Shown here: positions 34,695 through 45,790 of the stretch, in pieces
Layout: every line of letters begins with the position of its first letter
How positions within the stretch are numbered: the stretch's first letter is position 1
From: Gibbula magus
Taxonomy: Eukaryota; Mollusca; Gastropoda; Trochida; Trochidae
Direction of reading: 5' to 3'
NCBI GenBank assembly: GCA_936450465.1
Contig: OW388291.1
Span: 34,076,656 to 34,140,655 of the forward strand
Length of the DNA: 64,000 bases
The notes under the pieces: model-generated
The model's input: only the letters and a program-made list of their open reading frames with translations
The model's database searches: none
What the model was told of the DNA's origin: nothing
Made by a program: the position numbers and the translations under genes

Positions 34695-34755
34695 ACTGAG
34701 TGGAGAAAAATTGTTTTGGGACCCCCCCCTTTCAAAAATCCTGGATCCACCCCTG
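34581..34755. mobile_element. Short MITE with CAGTGGCGGATCCA ends and poly-C core
   Basis: The left end CAGTGGCGGATCCA and right end CTGGATCCACCCCTG are imperfect inverted repeats. GAAGGT is present on both flanks (34575-34580 and 34756-34761). The core holds a run of 29 C (34666-34694). This is a widespread animal repeat type, without a protein. Confidence 0.65.
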
Positions 34756-34761
34756 GAAGGT

Positions 34762-35533
34762 GTTCTTACGGTGGATCGTTCTAAGGTGGTTTGTTATTTG
34801 AACTTATTTCTCAATAGTTTACTTTTTATTTTAAAATGAAGGTTTTTTAATTTCAGATACTTTGAAGTTGGTAAAATGTATTTGAATTTGAGATACTGAG
34901 ATGATGTGAGATCTTAATATAATTTATTTATTTTATCAAGTGACTCCAGTGACAAATTGACAACAGAAGTTTGTTATTTGTGAACAGTTTCCAGTTTCAG
35001 TTTGTTTTCCTGTTAGCATTCTTGGTAAATATACTAAAAGTTTGGATAATATTCAGTTACTCACTTTCACTAGGTGTGAATGAATTTACTGTTACATTAA
35101 GTGACTCCAGTGACAACAGAAGTTTGTAGTTTCCAGTTTGTCATAAATTTCATATTTCATCTTTATATTCTATTACATAGTAAACATTCATTTCTCAACT
35201 CTCTCAAGTGACAAAATTCTCAGGTGCATATATAGTATATACACTACAGTAACAGTATGATATCATGCTTAATTTGTTTTTACCTGTTCATAAAAAGGTT
35301 CCAAATAAAAAGGTTCTTTCATTTAACCAATCATTGCCTTTGTTTTGATGTAATAATTTGATGTAAGAGTTGGTAAGTTGGGTTCAATGATATGAAGATT
35401 TAGTATCGTGATACGTATCGTATCGCCTGCCTTGTATCGGGATACGTATTGTATCCCAGTTAAGGTGCACAATACTTTGGCAATATATCGTTGGGACGAA
35501 AATTATAGTATTGTGATGTATCGTATGACAAAA
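34762..35533. other. Intergenic sequence with ATACG/CGTAT-rich patch
   Basis: No gene is seen. Near 35399-35530 several GATACGTATCGTATCG-like words in both orientations suggest the terminus of an old DNA transposon. This patch borders the truncated 5' end of the ORF1 pseudogene. Confidence 0.4.
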
Positions 35534-36668
35534 TGTATGCCAATACCACCACTACAATTTACCACTAAGGAACAAAGAAATGCACACTATTCAAATTCAA
35601 AATGTGAAACAGGATCCAACCCTCTCCAGTGTTTATGGTGTAAAGGCAGATTCATGTTTGAACAAGCTTGACTACTTTCATGTCATAAATGGATTACCAT
35701 CTGATCTTGCCCATGACTTATTTGAAGGTGTTGTCTGTGAAACACTAACCAATGTTATTGTGCGTTTGGTTAATGAAGGTATTTTCAGCCTATCTGAGTT
35801 AAATAACAGAATTTAAAATTTTACCTTCTCAAACAATGATAAGTCAAATAAACCCACAACTCTTTCATCTCAAATCAGAAATTTCAAGGTGAAGCAAACT
35901 GTTGCACAGATGTGGTGTTTAGTTAGATTTTTTCCAATGATTGTTGGTGACTTAGTTCCAATGCAAAATCCTGTATGGAAAACACTCTTACTTTTGGAAG
36001 ATGTGCTTTACTATGTATGTGCACCTGTAATGGATCGAGGACATACCATGGTGATGAAGGACATCATTGAAGACTTCCATGCATCATTCCTAGAGAGCTT
36101 TCCAGGGGAACCTATCAAACCAAAGATGCACTTTATGTTGCACTACCCTGAACAGATGAAGAAGTTTGGCCCTCTCATTCATCTTCAGACAATGCGTTTT
36201 GAAGGAAAACATAATTACTTTAAAGAACTTGTCTAGTGGATGAAGAATAAGATCAACATTTGCAAATCCCTTGCTGTTAGACATCAATATTATCAGTTTT
36301 TATTTAACACCAACAGCTGTTTCTTAAGCTCAGGTCAATTCGAAACAACAGGTGATGCAATGGTGCCACTTTGTCTTTTGAAGGCAGAATATCAGCAAGT
36401 TTTAGCCAGGCATATAGATGATGACTCAGTGGAAATTTTCACATCAGCCTCTGTTCATGTTTTAGGAATCAAGTATCAGGTTGGTGACTGTATTGTGTGC
36501 AATGAACAGGACGATCACTACTATGCCTTTATTGTTGATGAGGATTGTTCTCAATGTGAACTTGTTAAAGTGGCCGACCTCAAAGATCCAAGTCCCTTAG
36601 GGACTTACAATCACCCAGTTCGACACGACCAGTCCGTTATTGTCATGAAACTCATGGTGTGCAGTTAG
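35534..36668 (+). pseudogene. Unit 1 ORF1: transposase-like pseudogene (C-terminal half)
   Basis: It is homologous to the C-terminal half of the ORF at 46662-49130. Shared landmarks are LPSDLAHDLFEGV against VQDPMHVFLEGI, and KMHFMLHYPEQMKKFGPL...MRFEGKHNYFK against the same pattern there. One frame runs from 35580 to 36668 with two in-frame stops (TAA 35814, TAG 36234), and a frameshift near 35580 joins TTKEQRNAH to it. The N-terminal half and zinc fingers are missing. The D-x-H-D/E-G and HYP-GPL-RFE-KH pattern recalls animal En/Spm-like transposases; that class is an inference. Confidence 0.75.
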
Positions 36669-36671
36669 TTC

Positions 36672-37290
36672 AGGTACAGTAAGGATTATATTAACGAACT
36701 ACCATCTCAAATAATCGGTAAGATCCGTCCATACCTCACCAAACCTGCTGCTCAAAAACTCACTGCATCCCTTATTTTATCCAGATTGAACAACTGTAAT
36801 TGTCTCCTTGTGAACACCACTAAAGAACTGATCAAAAGGTTTCAAACCCTCCAGAACACTGCTGCAAGAATCACCTCCAGATCATCAAAATTTGATCACA
36901 TTTCCCCAGTCCTGAAAGATCTTCATTGGTTACCTGTCTCATTTCGTATTGACTACAAAGTCCTTCTGTATGCCTACAAATGCTTCACAGCAATGCTCCA
37001 CCTCACCTCAATGAAATAGTCACCATATACTGTCCTCCGAGACCTCTGAGATCACAACAACAAAAGCTTTTCAGTGTTCCGAAAATTCAAATTTTTGGGA
37101 AAAGAACCTTCAAATATGCAGTTGCAGAAAAGTGGAACTGTCTACCTGAAACTCTCAAATCTGCCTGTTCCCTTGATTCATTCAAGGGGCAACTCAAAAC
37201 ATTTCTTTTCTCTAAAGCTTTCTCCTGCTAAGCGCACAGAGCATAGAACTGTGAATGATGCGCTATACAAATGCATGAATTATTATTATT
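36672..37290 (+). mobile_element. LINE (L2/CR1-like) 3' end
   Basis: It encodes the end of a reverse transcriptase ORF in two frames: LILSRLNNCNCLLVN, LQNTAARITSRSSKFDHISP, LKDLHWLPVSFRIDYKVLL, then LPETLKSACSLDSFKGQLKT. The 3' tail GCGCTATACAAATGCATGAATTATTATTATTAT is characteristic of L2-like LINEs. It is 5'-truncated, as usual for such insertions, and lies between ORF1 and ORF2 of unit 1. Confidence 0.85.
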
Positions 37291-37489
37291 ATATCTGAAA
37301 CTTGTTAGGTATATCATTTCACAAATGGTTGAACAAGTGATTTATTCACAAATTCACTAACATGTTTTGAGATCAACTTAAGAACTACACTAAATGTCAA
37401 TATAAATTTCAGAATTATATAATTTAGAAAAGAGTTTGCATTTGATTTGTGTCTACTTTGCTGTTGATTCATTGCTTTTGTTTTTTAGA

Positions 37490-40400
37490 AACAGACAAAA
37501 GATGGAAGAAAGGAATAAGAAGTTTCTATTAATCAAGTACAAGTCTTCCTCAAAGAAAATTGTGTTTACTAATGATCTTACTTTAACATTTATTGATGAC
37601 AACATAAAATCTAAATTCAACATTGAAAATGGACAATTACAATATTGGGACTCGGACGTCAGTGATTGGCTAGACTTAGATACAGAAAGCATAGATGAAA
37701 TAAAGGGTGAAAACATTGTTAAGGTGCAAGTTTTGTGTGACGAACCAGAGATCTAGACAAGTTGAAATAACAACCAGTCCGAGGAAACTGAACCAGCAAT
37801 AGTTCTTCAACCACCTCAGGAGAATATTGAAACCAAGCCCCTCCCCATGCCTAAAAAGAAGGAAGAAGACAAATCAACTGACAAAAAGGAAGTGGTCTCA
37901 GATTTACTTAAAAGGTATGTTCTATGAGCGTTTTTGCTTTCTCTGTGTATGGTTATTCTGATATTTCACTCATTATTTATTCATATCATTAACTTGTAAC
38001 AATCTGTTAACACCTGGCAATTTTATTATGGAATCAATGCGATGCACTATGGTAAACAATACAGACAAAAAAGTTCAAGATTAATTTTCAAAGTGGTTTT
38101 TTTTTCTTTTAGAAAGCCATGGCTGAGGTTGTATGAATTTCCTTCTGCAACTTGTCCCAAATCCCTCTTGTTGAAGTTGGAGACACACCAGGATTTAGCT
38201 AAGCGTGATGTCAGTCAGCTCTTGGAAACACTGTACAATGATGTCACATTGCATGAAGGTGGATTGTAAGTTTATTCAGTTAACTTGCTTTGGCATTATA
38301 TAGTTTTAGTTTATTTAACATACAATTATCAATCCTCCTTTCGAAGGTATATCATGGATTTGGATTTCTAGCTTAACATTATGATATTATGTAATATCCC
38401 TTTGAAAACATGTTCAACTGTTGATTTCAAATTAAACAAGAGAATTAGTGAGCACAGCTCACTCATGATACCCCCGCTTTTAACATTGGTCATAGATAAT
38501 TGTTTGAAAATAGCAAAAGGGCATCAATGTTTAAACTTTTGTATGAACGGACCATTATATATAAGTATTATAAAGCAGAGTAAGTATTACACTTGTAAGC
38601 ATGTTTTAGAAGTAAAAGTTGAAAAATGGCATTAAATGTGCAAATGAGGGTATGAAACATACAAATATGCAAATGAGGGTATGAAATATAAAAATGACAG
38701 ATGTACACATCAGTGGTTTCGTAACATTTGAACAATTAGTGTCTAAGTTATGAGTGGAACAAACAGTGTGAATGGCGAAGATGAAAAACGGAGAAAATTT
38801 GCATAAATTATGCAAATGAGGGTATGAAACATACAAAAGGCAGATGTACACATCATGGTGATTGTACATATCAAGTTTCGTAAAATTTGAACAATTAGTA
38901 TTTGAGTTATGAGTGGAACAAAAACTGTGAATGGCAAAGTCGAAAAACAGAAGAAAATTGCATAAATTACGCAAATGAGGGTATGAAACATACAAAAGGC
39001 AGATGTACACATCATGGTGATTGTACATATCAAGTTTCGTAAAATTTGAACAATTATTATTTGAGTTATGAGTGGAACAAAAAATGTGAATGGCAAAGTC
39101 GAAAAACAGAGATAATTTGCATAAATTATGCAAATGAGGGTATGAAACATACAAAAGGCAGATGTACACATCATGGTGATTGTACATATCAAGTTTCGTA
39201 AAATTTGAACAACTGGTTTCAGAGTTATGAGTGGAACAAAAACCTGACGGACGCACGGACGGACGTGCTGACCGCTATATACCCCCGACTACTTCGTAGC
39301 GGGGGTATAATAATTAGAATACAGTATAGTTCCAATTTAACTGAATAGTGTCATATGTTCCTGTATAGGTACCCTACTTCAGAGAAATATGGGACTCTGG
39401 TGGATGCAATCCTGACTTCATTTCCATATCTTGCCAAGCAGGGGGGTGACATGTCTCTTCTGTCAGTAAGGGTAAGTTAAATCCCTGGTCATTGTTTTGT
39501 GAGGATGAAAAAACATTGCGACAAAAATGTGATGATTCACTTATGGAAAGATTAATGCTTATAGGTTACTAACACTATTAAGATTGATTGTATTGTGTGT
39601 AATATAATTCAGTCCATATATGATGATATACTAAACTTGATTACATATATATTGTTATGAAATTCCTTTCTTGAGTGTTTGTTAAGGTTCATGTTCAAAC
39701 CTCGACTTTTGAGATTTGCTCAGTTTGTTTATCTTATAATTATATATGCAGGTATATTGGAAAGAAAAGCTTAAACAGAAATGGGGAAATGAGCGCAAAT
39801 CGAGGGACCGTGACCTCCCTGAGGTGAAGAGCAGAAAAAGAAAAATAGCACAGCAGAACTCTGAAACTCCTTCAAAGAAAATTACTTTGACCTGGGGACT
39901 GGCCAACTACCTCCCTCCACCATTATCCTCAGAAGATGACACATCACTGAAGCTTCACATTGAATGGTTAAAAAGAGAGTGGAAGAAGACAGAGCCAAAC
40001 ATCCCATCAGTAGAGCTGAAAATGAACTTAACATTTCCTCAGAGGCGGGCTGATGTCATCACCCATGGGTTGAGTGTTGCTGAACTGTTAGAAAAATATC
40101 CATGGCTAAGGAGTAGAGACCAGGTAATAGGAAATATGTATTATATTTAGTCATCTAAACTCATTCATCTTGTTCCTGATACTGTGGTTTGATGTATACA
40201 AGGTGAATTTGCCTTATTTCACATTTTATTTTAAAGAATATTGTCTTCATTCACTAGTCACATTTTAAAGTAATGTGCCTCCTCTTATATAATCAGATTT
40301 TAAATCTATATTCCAGTTGCTGGCAGAATACACCAGGCTCGGCCCAAATACCACTATAAACAACATGGACACGCTATTAATGGATGGCATGGACAAATAT

Positions 40401-41126
40401 CATGAGACTATTACACATTTGGCCAAAGGAAAGAAGATGGCGAAGTTTATAGAGGACATCTATGAAGAGATGCTTCTCCAAAGAGTGGAGACGCAAAGAA
40501 AATGTAAGATAAATGCATTCAGTTTTATAATGGACATTTACTGAGCAAAACAATTTTTTTTTACCTGTATAGTCTATTGTCAATTTCATGAAAAGTCAGT
40601 CTCAAAGGTATTTGTGTATTCATGTTACTCATCTATAATGCATTTTCTATTTTTCATGATAGTCATTTTGATATAAGTTTGCTTATTGTCTCAAATTTTG
40701 TACATTCAGACACTCATCATAAGGTTTCTATTCTACTTAAACAGATTCGAGCAAATGTGCAGCTATCTTTGGATTGGGGACTTTATTGAAAGAAAAAATT
40801 GAAAAGATTGTTGCAATCGGAGAGAACCACCCAGATGAAGAAGCTGCAATAAAGAAAGTCATGAAAGAAAGGTAACAACAACTGACCTAGAAGCATTTGA
40901 AATACACATAGAAGGTGTATCACTATTTAAATGTGAAACCTTCATGGAAGCTGTGGCAGGACTGATGGCTAGCATTTATACAATGAACTTGGCATACCCA
41001 AAAGTATGTGAAAAAACATTGATATTTATACAGAATGTGGTACTCGGTTTGACTGATGAGAGGCAAGCGGACAAACGAATCATATCTGTTCTCTCAGACA
41101 TCAACAAAGCAAAGAGAATGAAGTAA
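37490..41126 (+). pseudogene. Unit 1 ORF2: SAMD3-like protein with ubiquitin/PB1-like N-terminus
   Basis: Exons are 37490-37914, 38113-38265, 39369-39471, 39752-40123, 40317-40503 and about 40746-41126, with consistent splice sites and phases. Translation would start at 37502 just after a TTTTTTAG acceptor. Residues 1-84 look like a beta-grasp (PB1/ubiquitin-like) domain. The part after 38113 has the pattern LYPTSEKYGTLVDAILTSFPYL ... YWKEKLKQKW seen in SAMD3-like animal proteins. The C-terminus (MASIYTMNLAYPK) aligns with that of the intact gene at 49187-57276. The gene is broken: in-frame TAG (37754) and TGA (37763) and a one-base deletion at about 40875. The intron after the second exon contains a pearl-like element. 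Confidence 0.75.
38455..39312 (+). mobile_element. Pearl/Helentron-like element with 159-bp core repeats
   Basis: The left end is the hairpin GTGAGC-AC-AGCTCAC followed by ATGATACCCCCGC. The right end is the hairpin ACCCCCG...CGGGGGT with loop ACTACTTCGTAG. Core repeats beginning GCAAATGAGGGTATGAAACA lie at 38812, 38971 and 39130 (159 bp apart) plus a divergent first copy at 38640. AATTAG occurs at both edges. It lies in an intron of the ORF2 pseudogene. No protein; reverse-strand ORFs through it follow the repeat. Confidence 0.8.
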
Positions 41127-41494
41127 TTTTCGTTGTAGAACGAGACCTGAAATTAATCAGTCATTTTGTAATAATCGCAGCATCTAGTATATGCTTGAAT
41201 ATCAATTAGCTGGTTTTAAAGTGTAGAATTGAAGATGTAATGTATAATCAAAAAGGTCTGCAAAAGTAAAAGTTGTTTTACCATAAAAGACTGTATCCTG
41301 TTGCCATTCTACTTAGCTAAGTGAAACTGATCTTTCTGCAAGTGAATGGATAGGTGCCAGTCTCTTATAAATCTTGGTAAACTATGACTCAATCCAATCT
41401 TTTAGAATGTCACATCTTTAAAAGATTAAATGTGCTTTCATGTTTATATTCTGATTATTGATATTGACTTCAAAACAGTTTTTGAGTGAAGAAA

Positions 41495-42295
41495 AAAGTG
41501 AGCATGGCTCACATACCCCCGCCATCCGCTATCCGTCCATTGAGAATTATAGATGTGAAGGTTACTATGTTTAAAAAACAGCTTCAAGCATCATAATATT
41601 GTCCAAACTAATTTTAGGAACTGACTGTTATTTCAAATTTCATTCACCCAGATGTAATATTTTTCAGGTAACTTAATTTTTCCCATTAGGGCATCACACC
41701 GGTAATTTGTACCAAGTTCAATTACAGATTCAAGGGCTTCATAACTCCGTAAAAAATAATATTTCGGAACTGGACTGTGAACTCGATGAAGAGTATCATC
41801 TGGACTACCTACATTTAAAATTTCATTCACCTAGATGTAATAGTTTCCGAGAAAACTTGTCCCCATTGGAGCATCACAGTTCTTTTGGTACTAAGTTCAA
41901 TTTCGGATTCAAGGGCCATAACTCCATAAAAAATAATATTTCGGAACTGGTTTTCGAACTCGATGAAGAGTATCATCTGGACTACCTCCATATTAAATTT
42001 CATTCACCTAGATGTAATAGTTTCCGAGAAAACTTGTCCCCATTGGAGCATCACAGATCTTTTGGTACTAAGTTCAATTTCGGATTCAAGGGCCATAACT
42101 CCATAAAAAATAATATTTCGGAACTGGTTTTCGAACTCGATGAAGAGTATCATCTGGACTACCTCCATATTAAATTTCATTCACCTAGATGTAATAGTTT
42201 CTTAGAAAACTTGTCCCCATTGGAGCATCACAGTTCTTCTGGTACGAAGTTCAATTTCGGATTCAAGTGCCATAACTCCGTAAAAAGGAGCAAAT
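41495..42295 (+). mobile_element. Pearl/Helentron-like element with 177-bp core repeats, right end missing
   Basis: It starts with the hairpin GTGAGC-ATG-GCTCAC and ATACCCCCGCC, like the element at 38455. Core repeats containing GGCCATAACTCC are spaced exactly 177 bp (41914 and 42091), with a more divergent unit before and a partial one after. The right hairpin is absent; the sequence passes directly into the hAT pseudogene at 42296. The long ORF 41707-42315 is only the 59-codon reading of the repeat. Confidence 0.78.
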
Positions 42296-42301
42296 ACACT
42301 G

Positions 42302-43704
42302 CCAGTCTCCATTGAAGATCTTCTGATCAGTGTATACTACTACCTGGAGAAAAGTTCCAAGAGGCAGAAGGAGCTACGCGACTTGCAAGTTCTTCATGAT
42401 GTTGAAGTTAGAAAGATCTTGAAGCATGTTGCAACCAGGTGTTTTTCTCTCGGTGTGTGCCTCAACAGAGTGTTGAATCAATGGACACCCCTTCAACATG
42501 TCTTCAAGGAAGAGAAAAACAACAAGACAAGTGCCGGCATACAGACGACCTCAGACAAATCAAAAACCATGAAAGCAAAGAAAGACCAGTCAGCAAGCAT
42601 GTCAGAAACTTGTAAACAGAAAACTGACCAGCAAACTTCAAAGCCAAATGACAAGACAATATCCAAAACATCAAGCAAACCAGCTCCACCGAAAACGGAC
42701 AAGCCAAAGGCAGACACATCAAAGACGACAAGTGCAAGCAAACCAGCTCCACCGAAAACCGACAAGCCAAAGGCAGACACATCAAAGCCGACACGTTCAA
42801 GCAAACCAGCTCCACAGAAAACCGACAAGCCAAAGGCAGATGCATCATAGCCGACAAGTTCAAGCAAACCATCTGCTGCTGCGCAGAAAGCTGACAAAAT
42901 CTACCAGAATTTAACTAGCAGCACCTTCAAATTGTATTGTCTCTTCCTCAAGAATAACCTGCCTCTCTTTGACCATGCCAATCAGCTCCTGCAAAATGAA
43001 AAGCCTTGCATCCAAATTCTGCATTCTGTTCTTGACAGACTGTTCAGAAATCTTCTCACAAGATTTGTCAAACCTGAGGCAATCGTCAGTGTAAAATCAT
43101 CAACCTCTGTTAAGTTTCAACTGAGAGAGAACCAGAAGGACGACGATGACAAATTGACAGTGGATGCCGAGACAAGGGACTTCATCGAGAGTCATCCGCA
43201 CCTTGACTTGCAAAGCTTCTACCAAGCTGTGAGGCTATATTTTCTCACAGTTTGCAACTACATGTCCAAGAAGTTCTTTTAAATGCTACAGTTGCAGATG
43301 TCAGCAGAAGAAGTGAGATGGACTTCAATTCCCTCTCTTTCTTTGTGAAGAGGTTTGCAGCCATATCCAAGTCACTCCATCCTGGAACTTTGGATGAACT
43401 GGAAGGCGAGTTCTTGGAGTATCGGATCCAAGACCTTCCTGCAGACGTCATGGAGACGGAAAGGGCAGATACAGCCTGGGTCTTGATAGGAAAGATTCTT
43501 GATCCTGCAACTGGTACCAAGAAGTATGGACTGCTTTCTAAAGTAATGCTTTCCATCCTGGTCATATTCCATTCAAACACTGATTGCGAAAGGATTTTTA
43601 GCTTTGTGACTAAATCCAAAACCAAATTCAGACCGAACATGACAACCCCAACATTGAGTGCCCTGGTCACTCACAAGGTGTCAATTGATGCTAACCCATG
43701 GTGA
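42302..43704 (+). pseudogene. hAT-family transposase-like pseudogene, C-terminal part
   Basis: Homologous to large animal hAT-derived proteins. The landmarks are SIEDLLISVYYYLEKSSKRQKEL, KHVATRCFSLG (usually TRWLSLG) and, at the end, the dimerisation motif HSNTDCERIFSFVTKSKTKF. A Lys/Pro/Thr-rich stretch with three 21-residue repeats (63 bp) lies at 42673-42850. Breaks: TAG at 42848 in the same frame that continues to 43282, and a one-base shift in the T-run near 43277. The N-terminal part is lost at the pearl-like insertion. Confidence 0.78.
42673..42862 (+). repeat. 63-bp coding tandem repeat
   Basis: AGCAAACCAGCTCC recurs at 42674, 42737 and 42800, exactly 63 bp apart. It encodes SKPAPPKTDKPKAD plus a variable hexa/heptapeptide. 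The third copy contains the TAG stop of the pseudogene. Confidence 0.9.
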
Positions 43705-43799
43705 GAAAGCCTTCTCTGCAGAAATCCAAAAACAAGTCCTCAGAGATGCGAAGAGTGCAACCTACAGCATGTTGAGTAAATGAGTATTCAGAAATACTA

Positions 43800-44150
43800 A
43801 AAGTAGTGAATGTGGACCCTTTTATGGCAGTATTTTTAGAATGTAGATGTTCTATTTCAGTAGATGATACTGATTGCAGTATTTTCAGAGGTGACTCAAA
43901 GTAGTGAATGTGGACCCTTATTGACAATATTTTTAGAATGTAGATATGCTATTTAACAAGATGATACTGAATGCAGTATTTTCAGAAGTGACTCAAAGCA
44001 GTGATTGTGGACCCTTTTCTGACATTATTTTTAGAATGTAGATGTGCTATTTGACAAGATGATACTCATACTGAATGAAGTATTTTCAGAAGTAACCCAA
44101 TGCAGTGAATGTGAACATTAATTTTTAGAATGTAGATGTGTGTTTAAACT
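43800..44150 (+). repeat. ~97-bp tandem repeat
   Basis: GTGAATGTGGACC-like words occur at 43807, 43904, 44001 and 44105 (97, 97 and 104 bp), each followed by TTTTTAGAATGTAGATG. It follows the hAT pseudogene and may be its 3' untranslated or subterminal region. Confidence 0.8.
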
Positions 44151-44377
44151 TATTTAATTGGAGAATATATTTTTAGAATATAGATGTGGTTTTTGACATG
44201 ATTTATTATACTGAATGTCTATGCAATATGTTAAGAGATGACATTATAATATATTGTGAATGTGCTTAATGACATTACAGATTAATTCTTGTTTCTATCC
44301 TGTGTTCTGCAAGAAAATTTACCTTTCATGGAAAAAGTATTGCTTACTTAATGTTAGGGACATATATGTTTGAACTA

Positions 44378-44752
44378 CACTAGGCAAAAAAAGAAATGCA
44401 TAGGTGAACCTTCTTTTTCAAATTTATTTTTTTATTAAATACTGTCATGATTATGACCTGAATGTCTAGGGAATATATGTTTATGTCGTAAACATTAAAT
44501 TGGAATACCTAAACGCAACATCATGTGAATGATCACCAAAATACAGTGATTTCGATACAAAATCATGACAAGTGCGTGCTGAAAAAGTTGTCAGCATGTT
44601 GCACGTGCATCACATGGGGAATTACACTTGGCAGTGGTGAGTATAAAAGGGAGGCAGTCCGACATTGAAACACTTGCAATCAACCCCGGAAACTGAAAGT
44701 CAAAATGCCGAGGTTAGATCTTGCAGCCCGGAACAGAGCCATCGGACGTCTA
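44378..44752 (+). mobile_element. Tc1/mariner-like element, 5' part only
   Basis: It begins after TA with CACTAGGCAAAAAAAGAAATGC, a Tc1-like terminal repeat, and holds a TATAAAA box at 44642-44648 and a start codon at 44705. The 16 codons (MPRLDLAARNRAIGRL) match the N-terminus of Tc1-like transposases, which open the DNA-binding domain. It is cut at 44752 by the CACTG end of the large element; no continuation is seen at that element's other flank. Confidence 0.8.
44642..44648 (+). promoter_or_regulatory. TATA box of the Tc1-like gene
   Basis: TATAAAA lies 57 bp upstream of the transposase start codon, a normal distance for a short leader. Confidence 0.5.
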
Positions 44753-45790
44753 CACTGTAAAATTGCTGAACACCAGACGTGTTCAATATTAACACATGTC
44801 GTGTTTAATTTAGTAACACTAGTGTTCTTCCTGTGCACACGCATATTTTGTGGTGTTTAGATATAAACATGCATGTTCAAGTTATGAACACGTGTGTTCA
44901 TCATACAGACAATAGGTGTTCTCTTTTTTAACACTACATTTTCAAATATTACTTATTACTTTCGAATCTGAAACAATTTTTCAAAAAAGTGTGTTTGTTT
45001 GCCTGTGGTAAGTTTTCAAAAGTTTAATTTTAAATTTTTTACCTAATCACAATTTTAGAGTATGTTACCTTAATTTCAAGGGGTTAACAAATCAAATTGT
45101 GTTCAGACTTTTTTTAACAACTTTGTCGGAGCACAATTACTTAAATAAAAACCGCTGTTCATGGATTACTGCACATTTTCAATTAAAAAAACGTGGTTAT
45201 TAGTTTACCCATTGCAGGCTTGAACACCTGTGTTCTGCGTTTGAACACCGATGTTCAAATTTACCGCTCCAGACGTGTTCAGTATTAACACATGTCGTGT
45301 TTAATTTAGTAACACTAGTGTTCTTCCTGTGCACACACATATTTTGTGGTGTTTAAGATATAAACATGCATGTTCAAGTGATGAACACGTGTGTTCATCA
45401 TATAGACAATAGGTGTTCTCTTTTTGAACACTATGGCATAAATTTTCAAATATTACTTATAACTTTCGCATCTGAAATAATTTTTCACAAAAGTGTGTTT
45501 GTTCATCAACCTGTGGTAAGTTTTCAAAAGTTTGATTTCAATTTGTTTACCTAATCATAATTTTAGAGTACGCTACCTTTAATTTCAAGGGGTTAACAAA
45601 TCAAATTGTGTTCATACTTTTTTTAACAACTTTGTCGGAGCACAATTACTTAAATAAAGACCGCTGTTCATGGATTATTGCATATTTTCAATTAAAAAAG
45701 CGTGGTAATTAGTTTGCCCGTTGCAAGCTTGAACACCGGTGTTCTGCTTTTCAACGCCAGTGTTCAAATTTTCCCGCTCTTTCGAAAGTT
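44753..45790 (+). repeat. Duplicated left subterminal region
   Basis: About 44768-45270 and 45271-45790 are tandem copies of ~500 bp, with CCAGACGTGTTCARTATTAA at the start of each and CGCTCTTTCG/CGCTCCAGACG at their ends. Each holds GTGTTCA/TGAACAC words in both orientations. In En/Spm the equivalent repeats bind TnpA; that role is inferred here. Confidence 0.8.

Noticed and set aside
35404..35533. Coding start of unit 1 ORF1 at 35408
   Set aside because: The codons before about 35534 lie in the ATACG/CGTAT-rich repeat patch and do not match the ORF1 family; the gene is 5'-truncated.
38606..39256. Reverse-strand ORF of 216 codons
   Set aside because: It only reads through the 159-bp core repeats (159 is a multiple of 3, so an open frame persists) and shows repeated Cys/His-rich words without a known domain.
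41707..42315. 202-codon ORF with 59-residue repeats
   Set aside because: The 177-bp repeat is a multiple of 3, so openness is explained by repetition; it lies in a pearl-like element with no protein in its relatives.
42493..42897. Reverse-strand ORFs over the Lys/Pro repeat
   Set aside because: They are shadows of the 63-bp repeats encoded on the plus strand as part of the hAT-like pseudogene.
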